NCBI RefSeq assembly: GCF_022712275.1
Contig: NZ_JALAGU010000054.1
Span: forward strand, 74,441 to 138,440
Length of the DNA stretch: 64,000 nucleotides
Source of the DNA: Corynebacterium sp.
Lineage (GTDB): Bacteria; Actinomycetota; Actinomycetes; Mycobacteriales; Mycobacteriaceae
Direction: 5' to 3'
The notes below the pieces were generated by a model that worked only from the letters and a program-made list of their open reading frames with translations, had not been told where the DNA came from and did no database searches. A program made the translations under genes and the position numbers. This document shows positions 26,451 to 35,295 of the stretch, piece after piece. The stretch's first letter is position 1, and every line of letters begins with the position of its first letter.

Positions 26451-27506
26451 ATGAGCAGTCCCCTCTCTGTCGCAGAAGCACACTGCACCGTCTACCGCGC
26501 CGAGTACCGGAGCAGTACACCCGGCAGGATCGCCGACGAGGGCACCGCCGAACGCTTCGACCTCGGCACCACCGCCGATGACATCGAGGCACTGCGCCAC
26601 GCCCACGAGTCACTGGGCGACGGGGACTTCTGCTGGGTCCATGTGACGGAACCTGACGAGGCCTTCATGCACCGGATCGCCGGGGTCTTCGGCATCCACG
26701 AACTCGTCGTGGAGGATGCGGTCTGCGCACACCAGCGGGCGAAGTTCGAGCGCTACAGGAGTCAGATGCTGTTCGTGCTGCGTACGGTGAACTACACCCC
26801 GGGCGGCACCGACACGGACCTCACCCCGGACGTCACCACCGGCGAGGCGCAGGTCATCCTCGGCCGAGATTTCGTCGTCACCGTCACCCACGGGGACACC
26901 CCGGACCCCACCGACCGGGTCACGGAGAACCTCGAGCGGGTCTTCATGCCTCAGACCGTGCTCTACTCCCTGGCCGACGCGATCGTCGACCACTACCTCG
27001 ATGTGACACTCCAGCTGGAGGACGACGTCACCGCAATGGAGACCACCGTATTCGCACCGTCGGTCTCCTTCTCCATCGAGGAGGTCTACCTGCTGATGAG
27101 GGAGGTTCTCGAGATCCGCCACGCCATCGACCCCCTCACGGTGGCACTGAAGCTCCTGGTCTCCGACCACGACAGCATCGTCGACGAGAGCCGTACCTAC
27201 ATCCGCGATGTGCTCGACCACCAGATCCTCGCCGCGGACCGTACCGGCAACTTCGCCGAACGCCTGGCTTCCCTGGTGGACGCCGCGGCCGCGAAGATCT
27301 CACTGCAGCAGAACACCGACATGCGCAAGATCTCCGCCTGGGCGGCGGTGGCGGTGGTGCCGACGATGATCGCCGGCATCTACGGGATGAACTTCGAGAA
27401 GATGCCCGAACTGGACTGGACCTTCGGCTACCCCCTTGTCATCTGTCTCATGGTGGCGATCTGCACCGGCCTGATCGTCCTGTTCCGCCACAACCGCTGG
27501 CTCTGA
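26451..27506 (+). CDS. corA: CorA-family magnesium/divalent-cation channel
   Basis: 351-residue inner-membrane cation channel subunit. The large N-terminal cytoplasmic domain is followed by a long helix region (about 180-300) and two C-terminal membrane helices. The selectivity signature YGMNF (about 312) sits between them and the protein ends in a short basic tail, the classical CorA layout. The ATG at 26451 (MSSPLSVAEA) was chosen because upstream codons are non-conserved. It lies just upstream of the MgtE-N/CBS, DUF1003 and mrp genes on the same strand, all spaced 30-56 bp apart. Confidence 0.93.
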   Translation: MSSPLSVAEAHCTVYRAEYRSSTPGRIADEGTAERFDLGTTADDIEALRHAHESLGDGDFCWVHVTEPDEAFMHRIAGVFGIHELVVEDAVCAHQRAKFERYRSQMLFVLRTVNYTPGGTDTDLTPDVTTGEAQVILGRDFVVTVTHGDTPDPTDRVTENLERVFMPQTVLYSLADAIVDHYLDVTLQLEDDVTAMETTVFAPSVSFSIEEVYLLMREVLEIRHAIDPLTVALKLLVSDHDSIVDESRTYIRDVLDHQILAADRTGNFAERLASLVDAAAAKISLQQNTDMRKISAWAAVAVVPTMIAGIYGMNFEKMPELDWTFGYPLVICLMVAICTGLIVLFRHNRWL

Positions 27507-27541
27507 GTGCTGCCCCGGCCCCGTCACGTATCCTCTGGTCT

Positions 27542-28813
27542 ATGAGTGCTTCCCGAGTTTTCGCCGGCCGACTGGCCGGCATGATCCTGCTCGGCGCCGA
27601 CGGGGAGTCCGTCGGCCGGGTCAGGGACGTAGTCGTGAGTATCGGCGCCCGTCGTGCCCGCGCCCTCGGACTCGTTGTCGAGGTCGCCGGGAAGAGACGG
27701 ATCTTCCTCCCCATGCTCCGGATCGCCTCCGTCGATCCGAAGGAGGTGACGATGAACACCAGCTCGGTGAGTCTGCGTCCCTTCAAGTCGAGGTCCGGCG
27801 AGGTCTCGGTGATGGACGATCTCATCGGTGCCCGTGTCCACATCGACGACCCCGAGCACGAACACCTCACCGGTCGCGCAGTGGAGATCTCCGATGTCGA
27901 ACTGGAGCTCACCCGCACCCGCGAGTGGGACATCAGCCGCGTCGCGGTGATCACCCGTGGCCGTCTCGGTCGGCGGTCCACTCCGGCGATCGTCCCCTTC
28001 TCACACGTCCACGGTCTCTCGGCCTCCGGCGCGGGGCCGCAGGACGCGGACGCCGAGCTCATCGCCGAATTCAAGGAGATGCGCAACGCCGATGTCGCGC
28101 AGACCCTCCACGACCTGCCTGTCGACCGCCGCTACCGGGTCGCCGGAGAGCTCGCCGACGAACGGCTGGCCGATGTCCTCGCCGAACTGCCCGATGACGA
28201 GCAGACCGCGATCCTGGAAACCCTGACCATCGAGCGTGCCGCGGACATCCTCGAGGAGATGGACCCGGATGACGCCGCAGATCTGCTGGGCGAGTTGCCC
28301 GACGACAAGGCCGACGTCCTGCTGGAGCTCATGGACCCGGAGGAGTCCGAGCCGGTCCGTCGTCTGATGAGTTTTTCACCGGACACGGTGGGTGCCCTGA
28401 TGACCCCGGAGCCCATGGTCCTCACCCCGCAGGCGACCGTGGCCGAGGCACTGGCCCATGCACGCAACCCCGAGCTCCCGCTCGCGTTGAGCTCCCTGGT
28501 GTTCGTCGTACGCCCGCCGCAGGCCACCCCGACCGGCCGCTACCTGGGCTGTGTCCACCTACAGAAGCTGCTGCGCGAGCCGCCGTCAACACTGATCGGC
28601 GGTATCCTCGACCTGGATCTCCCCGCTCTGCGCACAGATGACTCGATCGAGACCGCCGCGCGCTACTTCGCGACCTACAACCTGGTCTGCGGCCCGGTGC
28701 TGGACGACAACCAGCACCTGCTCGGCGCCGTGGCAGTCGACGACCTGCTCGATGACCTCCTCCCCGAGGACTGGCGTGACGACGACTGGCGGGAACTCCG
28801 CTCCCCCGCCTGA
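27542..28813 (+). CDS. Soluble MgtE-N/CBS-domain protein (no channel part)
   Basis: 423 residues. The N-terminus resembles a PRC-barrel (AGMILLGADGESVGRVRDVVV, about 12-32, repeated more loosely at about 95-140). An MgtE intracellular N domain follows (about 178-276, with the ADVLAELPDDEQ / AADLLGELPDDKAD superhelical repeats), then a pair of CBS domains (about 286-415). The five-helix MgtE transmembrane channel is absent, so this is not a transporter by itself; by family analogy it senses Mg2+ or nucleotides. The corA-MgtE/CBS-DUF1003-mrp order is also known in mycobacteria, suggesting a conserved metal-related unit. Confidence 0.88.
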   Translation: MSASRVFAGRLAGMILLGADGESVGRVRDVVVSIGARRARALGLVVEVAGKRRIFLPMLRIASVDPKEVTMNTSSVSLRPFKSRSGEVSVMDDLIGARVHIDDPEHEHLTGRAVEISDVELELTRTREWDISRVAVITRGRLGRRSTPAIVPFSHVHGLSASGAGPQDADAELIAEFKEMRNADVAQTLHDLPVDRRYRVAGELADERLADVLAELPDDEQTAILETLTIERAADILEEMDPDDAADLLGELPDDKADVLLELMDPEESEPVRRLMSFSPDTVGALMTPEPMVLTPQATVAEALAHARNPELPLALSSLVFVVRPPQATPTGRYLGCVHLQKLLREPPSTLIGGILDLDLPALRTDDSIETAARYFATYNLVCGPVLDDNQHLLGAVAVDDLLDDLLPEDWRDDDWRELRSPA

Positions 28814-28869
28814 CCGGCGGACAACCCTCTGCACAACTGCTGCCCCGACCACCGCTCGAAGGAGGAACC

Positions 28870-29412
28870 GTGCCGGACAACTACGCCCGCACCGACCTGG
28901 ACACCCCCACCGGGGCACGACGGAAGAAACTGTTCTCCCTTGACGGGGACGCCGTCGGCGTCGGCGCAGAGCGGGTGGCCCGCTTCCTCGGTACCGGAAG
29001 CTACCTGCTGTGGCAGACCGTCTTCGTCATCATCTGGATCCTGCTCAACATCGGCGGCATGTGGTGGAACTGGGATCCGTACCCGTTCATCCTTCTCAAC
29101 CTGGCGTTCTCGACGCAGGCTGCCTATGCGGCGCCGCTGATCCTGCTCGCCCAGAACCGGCAGGACGACCGCGACCGTGTCTCCCTCAACGAGGACCGAC
29201 GCCGCACCGCCGAGACCAAGGCGGACACCGAGTTCCTCGCCCGCGAGCTCGCCGGTCTGCGCATCGCCGTGGGTGAGAACGTGACCCGCGACTACCTGCG
29301 TCACGAACTTGACGACCTCACCGATCTGCTCCACCGCATCGAGGACAAGCTCGAGGACCGCGAGCACGACGACAATGACGGCCAGGACGGCCCCTCTGAC
29401 CGGCCTCGGTGA
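28870..29412 (+). CDS. DUF1003 membrane protein
   Basis: 180 residues. Two membrane segments (about 45-65 and 75-95) contain the DUF1003 pattern TGSYLLWQTVFVIIWILLNI and PFILLNLAFSTQAAYAAPLILLAQNRQ. The C-terminal half is charged and probably cytoplasmic. The GTG start has a strong GGAGG ribosome-binding site 6 bases upstream. It is placed between the MgtE-N/CBS gene (56 bp) and mrp (30 bp). Function unknown; context suggests a role with metal homeostasis. Confidence 0.87.
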   Translation: MPDNYARTDLDTPTGARRKKLFSLDGDAVGVGAERVARFLGTGSYLLWQTVFVIIWILLNIGGMWWNWDPYPFILLNLAFSTQAAYAAPLILLAQNRQDDRDRVSLNEDRRRTAETKADTEFLARELAGLRIAVGENVTRDYLRHELDDLTDLLHRIEDKLEDREHDDNDGQDGPSDRPR

Positions 29413-29442
29413 TCCGGCCGGCCGGGTGTAACATACCGGGCG

Positions 29443-30573
29443 ATGTCTACTGTCACTGAAGAGGCTGTCCGCAGCGCACTGTCGTCGGTTGAGGACCCGG
29501 AGCTCAACCGCCCCATCACCGATCTGGGCATGGTGAAGTCCGTGACCGTCAACGGGGACGAAGTCGCGGTCGAGATCTATCTCACCATCGCCGGATGCCC
29601 GATGAAGACCACCCTGACCGACCGCACGCGGGAGGCCACGGAAAGTGTCGACGGGGTCACGAAAGCCACCGTCACCACCGACGTGATGACCGACGAGCAG
29701 CGTCGTGAGCTGCGCCTGAAGGTCCGTGGCACGACCACGGAGCCGGTCATCCCCTTCGCCCAGCCCGATTCTACGACCCGTGTCTACGCCGTCGCGTCCG
29801 GCAAGGGCGGTGTCGGCAAGTCCTCCGTCACCGTGAATCTGGCGACCGCACTCGCGGCGCGCGGGCTCAATGTCGGCATCGTCGACGCCGACATCTACGG
29901 TCACTCCGTGCCCCACCTCATGGGTTCCACCGCCATGCCGAACCAGGTGGACGACATGATCATCCCGCCGCAGTCACACGGCGTGAAGATGATCTCCATC
30001 GGACACTTCCTCGAGGGAAACTCCCCGGTCATCTGGCGTGGACCGATGCTGCACCGCGCGATCCAGCAGTTCCTCTCCGACGTCTTCTGGGGCGATCTGG
30101 ACGTGCTGCTCCTCGATCTCCCGCCCGGCACCGGCGATGTGGCGATCTCGGTCGCTCAGCTGGTCCCGAACGCCGAACTGCTGATCGTGACGACCCCGCA
30201 GGCCGCGGCCGCCGAGGTCGCCGAGCGTGCCGGCTCGATCTCCCAGCAGACCCGCCAGCGCATCGGTGGTGTCATCGAGAACATGTCCGGCATGGTGCTG
30301 CCCGACGGGACCGTGATGGACGTCTTCGGTTCCGGTGGTGGCCAGCATGTCGCCGACCGGCTCACCGAGATCACCGGTTCCCCGGTGCCCCTGATGGGCT
30401 CGATCCCGCTGGATCCGGATCTGCGCGTCGGCGGCGACGTGGGTAACCCGATCGCCGTGTCCCAGCCGGACTCCCCCTCCGCGGTCGCCCTCGGGGAGCT
30501 CGCTGACCAGCTGGTCACCCGCCGTCAGTCGCTGGCGGGGCGTCCGCTGAACCTGGGCGTCACACGGAACTGA
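29443..30573 (+). CDS. mrp: Mrp/ApbC-family Fe-S carrier ATPase
   Basis: 376-residue P-loop protein that carries and delivers iron-sulphur clusters. An N-terminal MIP18/DUF59 domain (about 1-100, with ITDLGMV and IAGCPMK) precedes the NTPase: deviant Walker A SGKGGVGKSS (about 120-129), DADIYGHSVPHLMG, and LLLDLPPGTGD. The usual CxxC of the C-terminal region is not evident in this copy (the stretch after NMSGM reads VLPDGTVMDVFGSGGG), a variation also known from other actinobacterial Mrp proteins. It ends a co-directional run starting at corA and is convergent with tatB. Confidence 0.92.
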   Translation: MSTVTEEAVRSALSSVEDPELNRPITDLGMVKSVTVNGDEVAVEIYLTIAGCPMKTTLTDRTREATESVDGVTKATVTTDVMTDEQRRELRLKVRGTTTEPVIPFAQPDSTTRVYAVASGKGGVGKSSVTVNLATALAARGLNVGIVDADIYGHSVPHLMGSTAMPNQVDDMIIPPQSHGVKMISIGHFLEGNSPVIWRGPMLHRAIQQFLSDVFWGDLDVLLLDLPPGTGDVAISVAQLVPNAELLIVTTPQAAAAEVAERAGSISQQTRQRIGGVIENMSGMVLPDGTVMDVFGSGGGQHVADRLTEITGSPVPLMGSIPLDPDLRVGGDVGNPIAVSQPDSPSAVALGELADQLVTRRQSLAGRPLNLGVTRN

Positions 30574-30614
30574 TCCCCCGCCTGGCCCCACCTCGGTGAG
30601 GCAGGTCGGCCCTC

Positions 30615-31142
30615 CTAGAGGACGTCGCCCTCGTCCATGTCGCCCCAGTCCGCTCCGCCGCCGGTCTTCTTCTGATCGGCGGCGGTGGTGTCTCCGGCAC
30701 CGGAGGACACAGCGGGCCCGGCGGGCGCTGCAGGTGAAGGAGCCGGAGGAGTGGCGGGCGCGGGAGCGGACGGAGCGGGTGCCTGCCTCCCGGCCGCGGA
30801 GGTCGTCTCCCCACTGCCCGTGACCGCGTCACTGACCCCGCGTGCCGAGGCCTCGATGTCGCGGAAGAACTCGGGGTCGTCGTCGAGCAGGGCCTTACTG
30901 ACGAGACCCCGCGCACCCATGCGCCGCATGTCGTTGATCTGCGACAGCGGCTTGCGGAAGTCCTCGAAGTCCTCCTTGAAGTCGTCCCCCAGCTCCTCCT
31001 TCGCCGAGCTGATCGCACCACGTGCGGCGTGGATCATCGCCTTGATGTCCGTGATGATCCGGGGCAGCCGCTCCGGGCCGACCACGATGATGCCGACGAT
31101 GACCAGGACGAGGACCTCGCCCCATCCGACGCTGGAGAACAC
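30615..31142 (-). CDS. tatB: Sec-independent protein translocase TatB
   Basis: 175-residue Tat component. One N-terminal membrane helix (about 5-20, VGWGEVLVLVIVGIIVVGPERLP) with the conserved glutamate and the GPERLP hinge, then an amphipathic helix and a long Pro/Ala-rich tail (about 110-160), typical of actinobacterial TatB. It follows the anti-sigma factor gene by 45 bp on the same strand, as in M. tuberculosis (where htrA lies between). TatA/TatC are not in this window. Confidence 0.92.
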   Translation of the reverse strand: MFSSVGWGEVLVLVIVGIIVVGPERLPRIITDIKAMIHAARGAISSAKEELGDDFKEDFEDFRKPLSQINDMRRMGARGLVSKALLDDDPEFFRDIEASARGVSDAVTGSGETTSAAGRQAPAPSAPAPATPPAPSPAAPAGPAVSSGAGDTTAADQKKTGGGADWGDMDEGDVL

Positions 31143-31187
31143 CGTGTTCCACCTGACTTCCTGCTCTGTGCCCTGACCCGGGTGATT

Positions 31188-31583
31188 CTACCGCCGACCC
31201 CGCCCAGTCTGCGACACACGCAGCATGCGACGCACGGAGGTGGACAGCCGGTCCCCCAGTGACTCGGGTCGCCGGCACCCGTCGACCCCCACCGCGTCAT
31301 GGCCGTCCAGGTCGTCCGACGCAGCGACCTGCTCCCCGCAGGACGTCGGGATCCCGGTCAACCGGTCGAGCAACGCCCCCGGGGCATGCACCTCCGACAT
31401 GGTGCCGGCCTGGTCCCGCATCCGCGCCGCGGCCTGGCGCTGTGCCCGAACCTCCTCGCGGCAGTCACTGCAGTGCACCAGGTGCACCTTCGCCCGGCTC
31501 TCCGCACCCCGGGACAGCTCTCCGTCCACCAGGGCTGCGACGGCCTCGGTCGTCAAATGCCCGACATCATTCCCCGGCCACAT
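31188..31583 (-). CDS. Zinc-binding anti-sigma factor of SigE (RseA/CseE type)
   Basis: 131 residues. The N-terminal ZAS motif HxxxCxxC is seen as HLVHCSDC (H34, C38, C41), which in this family binds zinc and clamps the ECF sigma factor in the reduced state. No membrane helix is present, so it is a soluble anti-sigma. Its start overlaps the sigE 3' end by 17 bp, strongly implying coupled synthesis. The protein corresponds by position and motif to CseE of C. glutamicum and RseA of M. tuberculosis. Confidence 0.88.
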   Translation of the reverse strand: MWPGNDVGHLTTEAVAALVDGELSRGAESRAKVHLVHCSDCREEVRAQRQAAARMRDQAGTMSEVHAPGALLDRLTGIPTSCGEQVAASDDLDGHDAVGVDGCRRPESLGDRLSTSVRRMLRVSQTGRGRR

Positions 31584-32181
31584 AGCTCAGCTCCCCGGCC
31601 GTCCGGTCCAGTGCCGCCCTCAGCTGGGCACGGGCCCGGTGGATCCGGGAACGCACGGTACCCATCTTCAGTCCGAGGGTGTCGGCGATCTCCTCGTAAC
31701 TGAGGTCCAGTCCGTCACAGAGCACGACGGCCACGCGGAACTCCGGGGAAAGATCGTCCAGTGCCCGGGCGAGAGCCGGATCGAGGTGGTTGAACTCGAA
31801 GACCCGCTCGGGACCGGGGTGCTCGCCGGCGACCCGCTCGTAGTCCTCGGGCAGGGCCTCCATACGTACCGTTGCCCGGTGGCGGACCATGTCGAGGAAG
31901 AGGTTGGTGGTGATGCGGTGCAGCCAGCCCTCGAAGGTCCCGGGCCGGTAGCTCTTCAGCGACCGGAAGACGCGCATGAAGGTGTCCTGGGTGAGGTCCT
32001 CGGCGTCCTGCCGGTTGCCGGAAAGGCTGTAGGCCAGCCGGTAGACACCGTCCGCATGCTCGGCGACGAGATCCCCCCATGCCGGCATGTCCGCTTCACC
32101 GCGGTCGAATGCACCGGTGCCGGTGCCGGGGTCACCGTCAGGGTGGGGATCGGGGGACACTGCGGAAGTCATGTGTTCCAT
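31567..32181 (-). CDS. sigE: ECF RNA polymerase sigma factor SigE
   Basis: 204-residue ECF sigma factor, the envelope/surface-stress sigma of Corynebacteriales. Region 2 (about 45-102: YRLAYSLSGNRQDAEDLTQDTFMRVFR) and region 4 (about 139-190: LDLSYEEIADTLGLKMGTVRSRIHRARAQLR) are clear. The ATG at 32181 is used; a second ATG at 32172 is nearly as good. Order sigE, anti-sigma, tatB on one strand with a divergent methyltransferase matches mycobacteria and corynebacteria. A TATATT box on the minus strand at 32276-32281 may be a housekeeping -10. Confidence 0.94.
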   Translation of the reverse strand: MEHMTSAVSPDPHPDGDPGTGTGAFDRGEADMPAWGDLVAEHADGVYRLAYSLSGNRQDAEDLTQDTFMRVFRSLKSYRPGTFEGWLHRITTNLFLDMVRHRATVRMEALPEDYERVAGEHPGPERVFEFNHLDPALARALDDLSPEFRVAVVLCDGLDLSYEEIADTLGLKMGTVRSRIHRARAQLRAALDRTAGELSYVAGE

Positions 32182-32372
32182 TCTGGGTCACCGGGGTTGA
32201 AATGCGGTCCGCACCGGCTGGAAGTTCGCTGTGAACCACCGGCGTGCACCGCGGAGAGCGCTGTTTCCACTGACAAATATACATGACGGGACCACGGGGC
32301 GGGCAGCGGGTTCCCCGACTCGCCGGGACCTCCTGCACCGGTCGGGGGTGACCTCCCCCTAAGCTGGATCCT

Positions 32373-33050
32373 GTGAATGTCAACACCGGATCCGCCCTCG
32401 ACGCCGTGCGTACCTACATCAACGGCACCGCCGCCTCCGACGACAACCTTGACCGGGCACAGACCGCCGCCGACGAGTTCGGCCTGCTGAGCCCGGACGC
32501 CGCGACCGGCGAGTTCCTCTCGTTCCTCGCCGCCCGTGCCACCGGCTCCGCCCAGCCCAGCGCCGTGGTCATGTCCCCGGCCTGCGGCGTGATCGGCCTG
32601 CATCTCTTCGCCGGGTTCCGCGGTGCCGGCACGGAGCCGGTCGGCCACGTCACCTGCATCGACCCCGAGGCCCAGCACCAGAAGCTGGCGAAGGAGGCCT
32701 TCACCTCCGTGGGGCTGCGTCCCACCGCCTTCCGCTTCGTTCCCTCTGCCCCGCTCGACGGCATCGGCCGTCTGGCGACCGACTCCTACGACATCATCGT
32801 CGCCGACGTGGATCCCGAGCTGCTCTCGGCCGCGGTCGACAACGCGCTCCCGGCACTTCGCACCGGCGGCGTCCTCGTCCTGCTCGACGCCCTCCTGGAC
32901 GGCGCGCCCGGCGACCCGGCCCGGACCGACCGGCAGACCGAGGCGGCCCGTGCCGCCGAGGTCCACCTGCGGGAACTGGTGGACGCCGGCACCGTCTCCA
33001 CCTCCCGACTGCCGCTAGGCGCCGGCATGACGGTAATCACCCGGCGCTGA
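32373..33050 (+). CDS. O-methyltransferase (family 3)
   Basis: 225-residue SAM-dependent methyltransferase like M. tuberculosis Rv1220c, which is also divergent from sigE. Visible parts: a SAM-binding GVIGLHLFAGF, acidic loop VTCIDPEAQHQKLAKEAF and the catalytic-site IIVADVDPELL (about 140). The common motif GT..G..T is less conserved here. Substrate unknown. Start GTG at 32373. Confidence 0.85.
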   Translation: MNVNTGSALDAVRTYINGTAASDDNLDRAQTAADEFGLLSPDAATGEFLSFLAARATGSAQPSAVVMSPACGVIGLHLFAGFRGAGTEPVGHVTCIDPEAQHQKLAKEAFTSVGLRPTAFRFVPSAPLDGIGRLATDSYDIIVADVDPELLSAAVDNALPALRTGGVLVLLDALLDGAPGDPARTDRQTEAARAAEVHLRELVDAGTVSTSRLPLGAGMTVITRR

Positions 33051-33070
33051 AGGGTGCTATCGTTCTTCCG

Positions 33071-33781
33071 GTGAATTCCATCACCGACTTCTACAACAGC
33101 GTCACCGACGTCGAGCACATCGTCTCGGCCTTCGGACTGGTCGGCATCGCCCTGGTCCTCTTCGCCGAGACGGGCCTGCTCGTGGGTTTCTTCCTGCCCG
33201 GTGATTCCCTGCTCTTCGTCGCCGGCCTGTTCACCGGTGGCGACGACCCCGTGTTCCCGCTGTGGCAGCTGCTTGCCGTCGCCGTCGTCTTCGCCGTCAT
33301 CGGAGACCAGACCGGCTACCAGATCGGACGGTGGGCCGGCCCACCGATCCTGCGCTCCCGGGCCGCCCGGATGATCGGTGAGGAACGGATCGGCAAGGCG
33401 CAGGACTTCTTCGTCACCCGCGGCCCGCACGCGGTCATCCTCGCCCGGTTCGTCCCGGTGATCCGCACCATCGTCCCGGTACTCGCCGGGATCAGCGGCA
33501 TGGAACGCCGCCGCTTCGTGCCCTACAACATCATCGGCGGCGCCGCCTGGGCCTGCATCATCCCCGTCGCCGGGTACTTCCTCGGCGGGGTCGACTTCAT
33601 CCGGGCCCATGTCGACCTCATCATCGTCCTGCTCGTGGCTCTGTCGGTGATTCCGCTGGCCGTGGAATGGTGGCGGGGCAAGCGTCAGGGGACGGACGCC
33701 ACTACCGGAACGGCCGATTCGACCGGCGTACACGGCGCGGACACCCTCGCCTCGGCTCCGGTCCCGCCACCCGCCTCCTGA
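33071..33781 (+). CDS. DedA-family (SNARE-associated/VTT) membrane protein
   Basis: 236 residues, with several membrane segments and re-entrant loops. The family's ETGLLVGFFLPGDSLLFVAG (about 37-56) and the conserved RFVPVIRTIVPVLAGISGM segment (about 135-155) are present; DedA proteins act as lipid scramblases or flippases for undecaprenyl phosphate and other lipids. A Ser/Thr/Pro-rich cytoplasmic tail ends it. GTG start; it begins 20 bp after the methyltransferase stop, so the two may be cotranscribed. Confidence 0.9.
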   Translation: MNSITDFYNSVTDVEHIVSAFGLVGIALVLFAETGLLVGFFLPGDSLLFVAGLFTGGDDPVFPLWQLLAVAVVFAVIGDQTGYQIGRWAGPPILRSRAARMIGEERIGKAQDFFVTRGPHAVILARFVPVIRTIVPVLAGISGMERRRFVPYNIIGGAAWACIIPVAGYFLGGVDFIRAHVDLIIVLLVALSVIPLAVEWWRGKRQGTDATTGTADSTGVHGADTLASAPVPPPAS

Positions 33782-33801
33782 CCGCTGGTATACAGGGGTT
33801 C

Positions 33802-35295
33802 GTGAATCGCTTTCGACCTGAACTCCATGTGACTGCGGAAACCGGTGTCCTCGAGGCACCGGCCGGAGCCGTCAGGCAGGGTAGCAACCTGCATGTCTTC
33901 CACCAGTTCCGCCCCACCCCGGACTCCGGCGCACGCTGGGCACACCAGATGGCGACCGGCCTCCCCTACGGCTGGGACGTCTGTGACGACGTCCTCGCCC
34001 CCGAGGGTGATGAAGTCGACTGCCTGGCCGGATCCTCCGTCCTGGTCAGTGACGGCACCGTGGAACTGTTCTTCGTGACCACCACCCCCTCCGACGGCGA
34101 GGCTGTGCGGGGTTCCGATCTACCCCATGACCGGCGCGGCGCCCGGAACTTCCGGATCCATCGTGCCCGGATCTCCGACCTGGACGCCATCTCCGCGGAG
34201 ATCTCCGACGACCCGAGCATCGTGAGCAGGGAGGTCGAGCGCCTCGGTCCGGTGGAGATCGACGACGACGACCACCCGGTCACCGCGCTGGTGACCCCGA
34301 GCGTCATCCGGCACGACGACGGCTGGCTGATGATCGCTCTCGACCTCGTCGACGAGACCGCCGCCGACATCGTCGTGCTCACCTCCGACGACCGGCAGCA
34401 CTGGACCGCCCTCGGATCGCTGGAGATCACCGGAGGTTCGACCGACACCACTGTGCCCCGGGGACGTCCCTTCGCACCGCGCATCGTCACCATGACCGAT
34501 GAGCTCACCGACGAGACCAGCGACGTGCTGTTCATCACCTACCCGGCCGACGACGAGGGCAGCAGCGGCGGGGAGAGCGCCGGCTATCTCGTCGGTACCC
34601 TCTCCGGGACGACGTTCACCGTCGAGACCGGGTTCCAGCTCTTCGACAACGGTCACGACTTCACCCGACCCCGGGTCGTCCAGGGCATCCAGCCGGTCAT
34701 CGTGGGACTGGTCGGGACATTCCCCGGAAACGGTACGGGTACCTGGGCGAACTGTCTGTCAGTGCCACGCTTCCTCACCCTGCGTGGCGGCCACCTGCAC
34801 CAGGACATCGTCGGTGTGCCCTCGGCGGTGCGTTCCTACACCGACCGTGCGGCGGTGTTCACCGCCCAGCTCGACGTCTCACGTGGTGCCGTGACCGTCT
34901 CCCTGCTCGACGAGGAGGACGGGCTGCTGGCCACCGTGCGCCATTCCGGCGACCGGATCGAGGTAACCCGCCCCACCCGCGACGGAGTCGGAGACGTCCG
35001 CACCGCGGAGCTGGCCGACGGTGACTCGGACACCCTCACCATCCTCGTCGACGGTCCGGTGTGCGAGGTCTTCGCCGACGGTGGACTGGTCTCGCTGACC
35101 AGTTCACTGCACGGGGACGCCCCCTTCGCGAAGTTCCGGGTGGACACCACCGCCGGGGCCCGCGTCCTGTCGGCGATGGAGTCACTGGGACGCCGGCTGC
35201 AGCGTCGGCTGGCGCAGCTCGACAACCCGGAGGAGCAGGAGCGGCTCATCGCCGAGGCAGCCCTGGCCGACCGGGACCTCGCCGCCGACGACTAG
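33802..35295 (+). CDS. Glycoside hydrolase family 32-like protein, active site altered
   Basis: 497 residues with a five-bladed propeller plus C-terminal beta-sandwich as in GH32. It starts with a GH32-like RPELHVTAETGVLEAPAG. The conserved WMNDPNG nucleophile motif is replaced (GVLEAPAGAV), and the RDP motif is not apparent. The C-terminal signature CEVFADGGLVSLTS (about 420) matches the GH32 sandwich motif EVF. It may bind or act on a fructoside differently, or be a non-catalytic homologue. The GTG at 33802 is 21 bp after the DedA stop. The stop overlaps the convergent RlmA-like gene stop by 4 bp. Confidence 0.72.
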   Translation: MNRFRPELHVTAETGVLEAPAGAVRQGSNLHVFHQFRPTPDSGARWAHQMATGLPYGWDVCDDVLAPEGDEVDCLAGSSVLVSDGTVELFFVTTTPSDGEAVRGSDLPHDRRGARNFRIHRARISDLDAISAEISDDPSIVSREVERLGPVEIDDDDHPVTALVTPSVIRHDDGWLMIALDLVDETAADIVVLTSDDRQHWTALGSLEITGGSTDTTVPRGRPFAPRIVTMTDELTDETSDVLFITYPADDEGSSGGESAGYLVGTLSGTTFTVETGFQLFDNGHDFTRPRVVQGIQPVIVGLVGTFPGNGTGTWANCLSVPRFLTLRGGHLHQDIVGVPSAVRSYTDRAAVFTAQLDVSRGAVTVSLLDEEDGLLATVRHSGDRIEVTRPTRDGVGDVRTAELADGDSDTLTILVDGPVCEVFADGGLVSLTSSLHGDAPFAKFRVDTTAGARVLSAMESLGRRLQRRLAQLDNPEEQERLIAEAALADRDLAADD

